This document shows, one piece after another, positions 61,226 to 64,000 of a stretch of 64,000 bases of DNA. The stretch spans positions 3,286,001 through 3,350,000 of the forward strand of contig JAJNNQ010000011.1 in NCBI GenBank assembly GCA_027886175.1, written 5' to 3'. Both the position numbers and the translations under genes were made by a program. A model generated the notes under the pieces. The model was not told the DNA's origin, did not search any database, and saw only the letters and a program-made list of their open reading frames with translations. Positions within the stretch are counted from its first letter, which is position 1; each line of letters starts with the position of its first letter. The DNA comes from Phylloscopus collybita (lineage: Eukaryota; Chordata; Aves; Passeriformes; Phylloscopidae).

Positions 61226-61400
61226 CTGGGAGAGAGAGGGGACAGACTGGGATCAACTGGGGGGAACTGGGAGAGAGAGGGGACAGACTGGGATCAACTG
61301 GGGGGAACTGGGAGAGAGAGGGGACAGACTGGGATCAACTGGGGGGAACTGGGAGAGAGAAGGGAGGGGCGGTGTGGGCTTGTGAGGGACTGGGAATGGA
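61226..61400. repeat. Minisatellite in MHC intron 2 (right)
   Basis: Three copies of the 41-base unit (GGGACAGACTGGGATCAACT type) and about two short units. The left arm has two and about five. Confidence 0.85.
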
Positions 61401-61476
61401 CTGGGATGAACTGGGAATGAAGCGCGCGGCGCTGGGAGGCCGAGTCCCGCGCGGGGCGCTCGGCGCTGCGGGTCTG

Positions 61477-61518
61477 CCTGGCAACTGATGAGTCATCAGC
61501 AACTCGCGCTCTGATTGG
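61477..61518 (+). promoter_or_regulatory. MHC class II X-Y box module, inverted in intron 2 (right)
   Basis: CCTGGCAAC (61477-61485), TGAGTCATCA (61489-61498) and CTGATTGG (61511-61518), identical in spacing to the left copy. It points right, towards the exon 4-5 remnant at 61889-62045, opposite to the gene that contains it. Confidence 0.7.
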
Positions 61519-61888
61519 CTGAGAGGCGTCAGCTCCACACACGGTCGGGATGGACACGCGGGGGGACACTGGGAGAGACTGGGATGGACTGGGAGGGACT
61601 GGGATGGACTGGGAGGTCCCGGGGATGGGCCCAAGGAGGGCTGAGGGCTCTGGGGTGATTCCCAGGGAGGGTTTGAGGCGCTCCAGGGTCATTGCCAGGG
61701 CAGGGCCCGAGGGGACGCGCTCTGCCCCACGCTCACCTCTGCGCTCCACCAGGAACGGGGCGGACACCTCGGAGTTGTGGGGGCAGAGCCTGTCCCCTTG
61801 ACCCCGTTTGTACTCCAGTGTTTCCGGTTGGTTGTTCCAGTGCCGGGCCTGTTTGTCCCCAAAGGGGGTGTCCCCTACGTTGTCCTAT

Positions 61889-62045
61889 CTGTGCAGGAAG
61901 GTGAGGGGGGGTCCCGGGTGTTGTGTCCCCCCTCCCCAAGAGCGTGTGTCAGCCCGGGGTCACCCCCTTTTCTCTGCCCACAGAGCTCCTGAGGCAGCAG
62001 CAGCTGCAGCCCCTCCCCGTGGCCTCGGGCCCGGCCAGACCCCCC
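61889..62045 (+). pseudogene. MHC class II B remnant, end of exon 4 and exon 5 (right)
   Basis: CTGTGCAGGAAG with donor GTGAGG (61901), then acceptor CCCACAG and AGCTCCTGA (61984-61992, Ser-Ser-stop). The 3' flank is cut by the LTR at about 62058. Inverse of 6660-6833. Confidence 0.75.
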
Positions 62046-62057
62046 GTTCTGTCCCTG

Positions 62058-62825
62058 TTGTGGTGTGTTTTTATTGTGTTTCCAATTGCTACTCAGTTTT
62101 AATGGTCAGTTTTATACCCCCCTGTATTTTGTATTATTACAGTATATTTTATCCCTAATGGATTGTTCCTTTCCCCTCTATTGTTGGTTCTGCCCTGGTT
62201 GTCTGTCTTCCCTAGACCTGCCCTTCCCTCCTCCTACAGAATTGTCAATCCTTCCCTCACCCTGCCCCTTCTTCCAGACCCTTCCCTGTCAATCCCCCAA
62301 CCTTCGACGCCCCAGTGGTTGGTTTAAACTGTTCCCTCCCCTTGTGTTCTTTCATTGCTCTGTGCATTGTACTCCCCGCCTTATGTTCCTCCCCCATGTC
62401 ACCCTCATTGGTTGGAAATTGTATCCTCTCCCCAGACCTCCCCCACTTATCAGCCCCTGCAAGCCCAGGTTCTGTGCCTTTTTCTGTCCCTGACCCTCTG
62501 GGCAATAAACACCTTTGGAAATCACCCAGAAGGCCTCTCCCTGTCCCTTGTCCCTGCCCTGGACGCGTGCCACCTGTGCTATAGAGCAGCTGTGCCCTGC
62601 AGCTGCACCCCGGATTGCCTGGCTTTCTGGGGGCAGCCCACTCCTGGCGCCGGTGCCGGGAGCTGGCTGGGCTGAAGGACGCCGGCATCGTGTCCTGTCC
62701 CCATTTCTTTGCCTGGGAGCCCCTGAATTTTCTGAGTTATAATAATTTGGAGGGATGGAGTTTGAATTCTCCATTCCAAGGGAGTCTCTGGCTTTCCCTG
62801 GCACACACCTGTCTTTCAAACTAAC
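62058..62825 (+). mobile_element. LTR (right outer arm)
   Basis: TGTTGTGGTGTG at 62058, AATAAA at 62504-62509, end near ACACCTGTCTTTCAAAC at 62820. Inverse of 5905-6659. Confidence 0.7.
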
Positions 62826-63230
62826 ACCATTCTCTGAGTTAGTTACAATGTAAAAGTCAGTTATAATAGAAAAGTTAGCTATAATAGTTATACTATAAAA
62901 GCATTTCTGCATTGAGCATTGTGTATTTTAATATGTTGCTAAGGCCTATGATATAAAATCAATTTATTGCGTTGCCTTTTCTGTTGGCTATGCAGTGTAC
63001 ACGCAAAGTGATAGATTGTGTTATACCAGAAAGCAGCTGGAAGGAACTATAAATTGCACTGTATCAAAATAATTGTGATCAATGACAATGTGCAAAAGCT
63101 GCCATGTGAATGCATAAGGCAATATTGTATTGTCATTGATATTGTCATTTGCATTGTCATTTATAACCGCCTCTGGTTCAGGCACCAAGGGGGCTCATTC
63201 ACCCCCTGCCCCTGCATCCCTGAGAGTTCT
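62826..63230 (-). mobile_element. AT-rich LTR-like block with short CAATGACAATAT array
   Basis: Inverse of the 39480-39830 type, with three 12-base units read on the minus strand (63125-63165). Confidence 0.55.
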
Positions 63231-64000
63231 CAAGTGCCCCTGAGTGCCCTGAACATCCCTGAGTGTCCCCGAGTGTCCCTGCATGTTCCCTGAGTGTCCC
63301 CAGTGAGGTCACCCCAGGAATTCCCATCAGGATTTGGGACAGTTTCAATGAAAATCTCCAGAACATTTCCCAATTTTTTCTCACTGTGCAGGGAGAGGGG
63401 AGGGGACAAGTGACACCAGCCATGTTCCCGATGATGCCATCACCCCAATGATGTCCCCAAGCTGTTAAGAATGGGGCCAGCAGACCAGCTCCTTTGAAAA
63501 GGCCTTTATTGAAAAACAGCGCTGGGTGGGGCCCGAGGGGTCGCGCACACGGCCACTGCTCCCGCTGGACGGCGCCAAGGAGGACATGGCAGAGCTGGAG
63601 CTCCTGTCCCCACCAGAGTCCCTGGGAAGTCACTTGTAGGGTCGTGCTCCGGGGCTGTCACACTGGCCCGGTACTGTCCGGTCATGGCGAGGAGTCGGAG
63701 GTCTTTAGTTGGTAGCCGGATGTTCACCACTGTTTTCCTCAGCTGAAGAAGTCACTTTCAGTCTTTGGTGTTGTAATGGCTCGTTGCCTTTGGGGTCTTT
63801 ACCCTGAAATATTGTCCCATCGTTCCCTGGTGTCTCCTCATTTGCATGTGCGCCATCTTGGGGAGCAGTGGCAGTGGTTCCCGACGGGAAATGGATTCCG
63901 GTGTACAATGGAAGGGGATCAATGGAGTGAAATCATCAATAACAGGTAAGTAATTAACGTCCTTTAACATGAACAGGTGTTGTGGTGTGCCTTTAAGGTT
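63231..64000 (-). mobile_element. HELX 3' flank block and LTR starting TGTTAAGAATGG, cut by window edge
   Basis: Inverse of 38600-39480: GGGACA-type decamers (63235-63310), the HELX flank (to 63460), then the LTR end and its AATAAA complement at 63510-63515. It continues past the window. Confidence 0.55.

Larger units (their letters stand above)
60158..61889 (-). pseudogene. MHC class II beta chain gene, 5'-truncated (right copy)
   Basis: Inverted twin of 6834-8561. Exon 2 fragment (61889-61737) codes NVGDTPFGDKQARHWNNQ and ends FLVERR; exon 3 is 61225-60941, exon 4 is 60374-60268, and exon 5 (Ser-Ser-stop) is 60166-60158. Exon 3 differs from the left copy by as little as one residue (Gly for Ser in SSQPGPGR), while the exon 2 remnant differs at several (N/Y, H/Y, Y/H, S/Y, VSA/GIT). 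That pattern of a variable exon 2 and conserved exon 3 is usual for class II B alleles and paralogues. The exon 3 donor is again GC. Signal peptide and most of the peptide-binding domain are absent. Confidence 0.88.

Overview
The window is nuclear DNA from a bird, most likely a songbird (Passeriformes). It contains remnants of MHC class II B genes with the short introns typical of birds, intact C2H2 zinc-finger (ZNF) genes, small CR1-type LINE tails, and many LTR and endogenous retrovirus pieces, several of which resemble common songbird LTRs. GC-rich islands, GGGGACA-type minisatellites and dense recent duplication suggest the MHC microchromosome or a similar repeat-rich region. Nothing looks prokaryotic. 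The chromosome assignment is inference.

Layout, left to right. 1-5.4 kb: two direct copies of an unrecognised two-exon gene family (called HELX here), separated by a 1.1 kb CTGTGC satellite. 5.4-9 kb: an LTR, then a broken MHC class II B gene (+). 9-12.8 kb: LTR pieces and an AT-rich provirus remnant with a lysine-tRNA-type primer binding site. 13.1-19.4 kb: ZNF A (-) with its CpG promoter at 19.2 kb and a decayed retroviral pol in the intron. 20-23.4 kb: a ZNF tail fragment, an LTR carrying a nested insertion, and AT-rich sequence. 23.5-27.3 kb: two more HELX copies (-). 27.6-31.2 kb: a long LTR and ZNF B (-). 31.4-35.5 kb: a CpG promoter and ZNF C (+). 35.8-42.5 kb and 49-55.7 kb: two copies of a tandem unit of about 13.2 kb (CR1 tail, LTR, CATGGTCA array, LTRs, ZNF tail fragment, CpG promoter). 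42.5-48.7 kb: ZNF D (+). 55.8-62.8 kb: inverted copy of the 5.8-12.8 kb block, including a second broken MHC class II B gene (-). 62.8-64 kb: further LTR sequence.

The architecture is a set of nested inverted repeats. The outer arms (about 5.8-12.8 and 55.9-62.9 kb) mirror around 34.4 kb. The inner arms (about 14.7-21.2 and 40.6-47 kb) mirror around 30.9 kb. The HELX cassettes mirror around 13.9 kb. Three genic components stand out: four intact seven-finger ZNF paralogues that differ mainly at DNA-contact positions and sit among the retroelements such proteins often target; two class II B relics, each with a correctly spaced class II X-Y box module inverted inside an intron; and the four-copy HELX family, whose two-exon structure can be deduced by comparing its copies. 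All coordinates and alignments were read by eye. Repeat boundaries are approximate to tens of bases unless a junction is stated.
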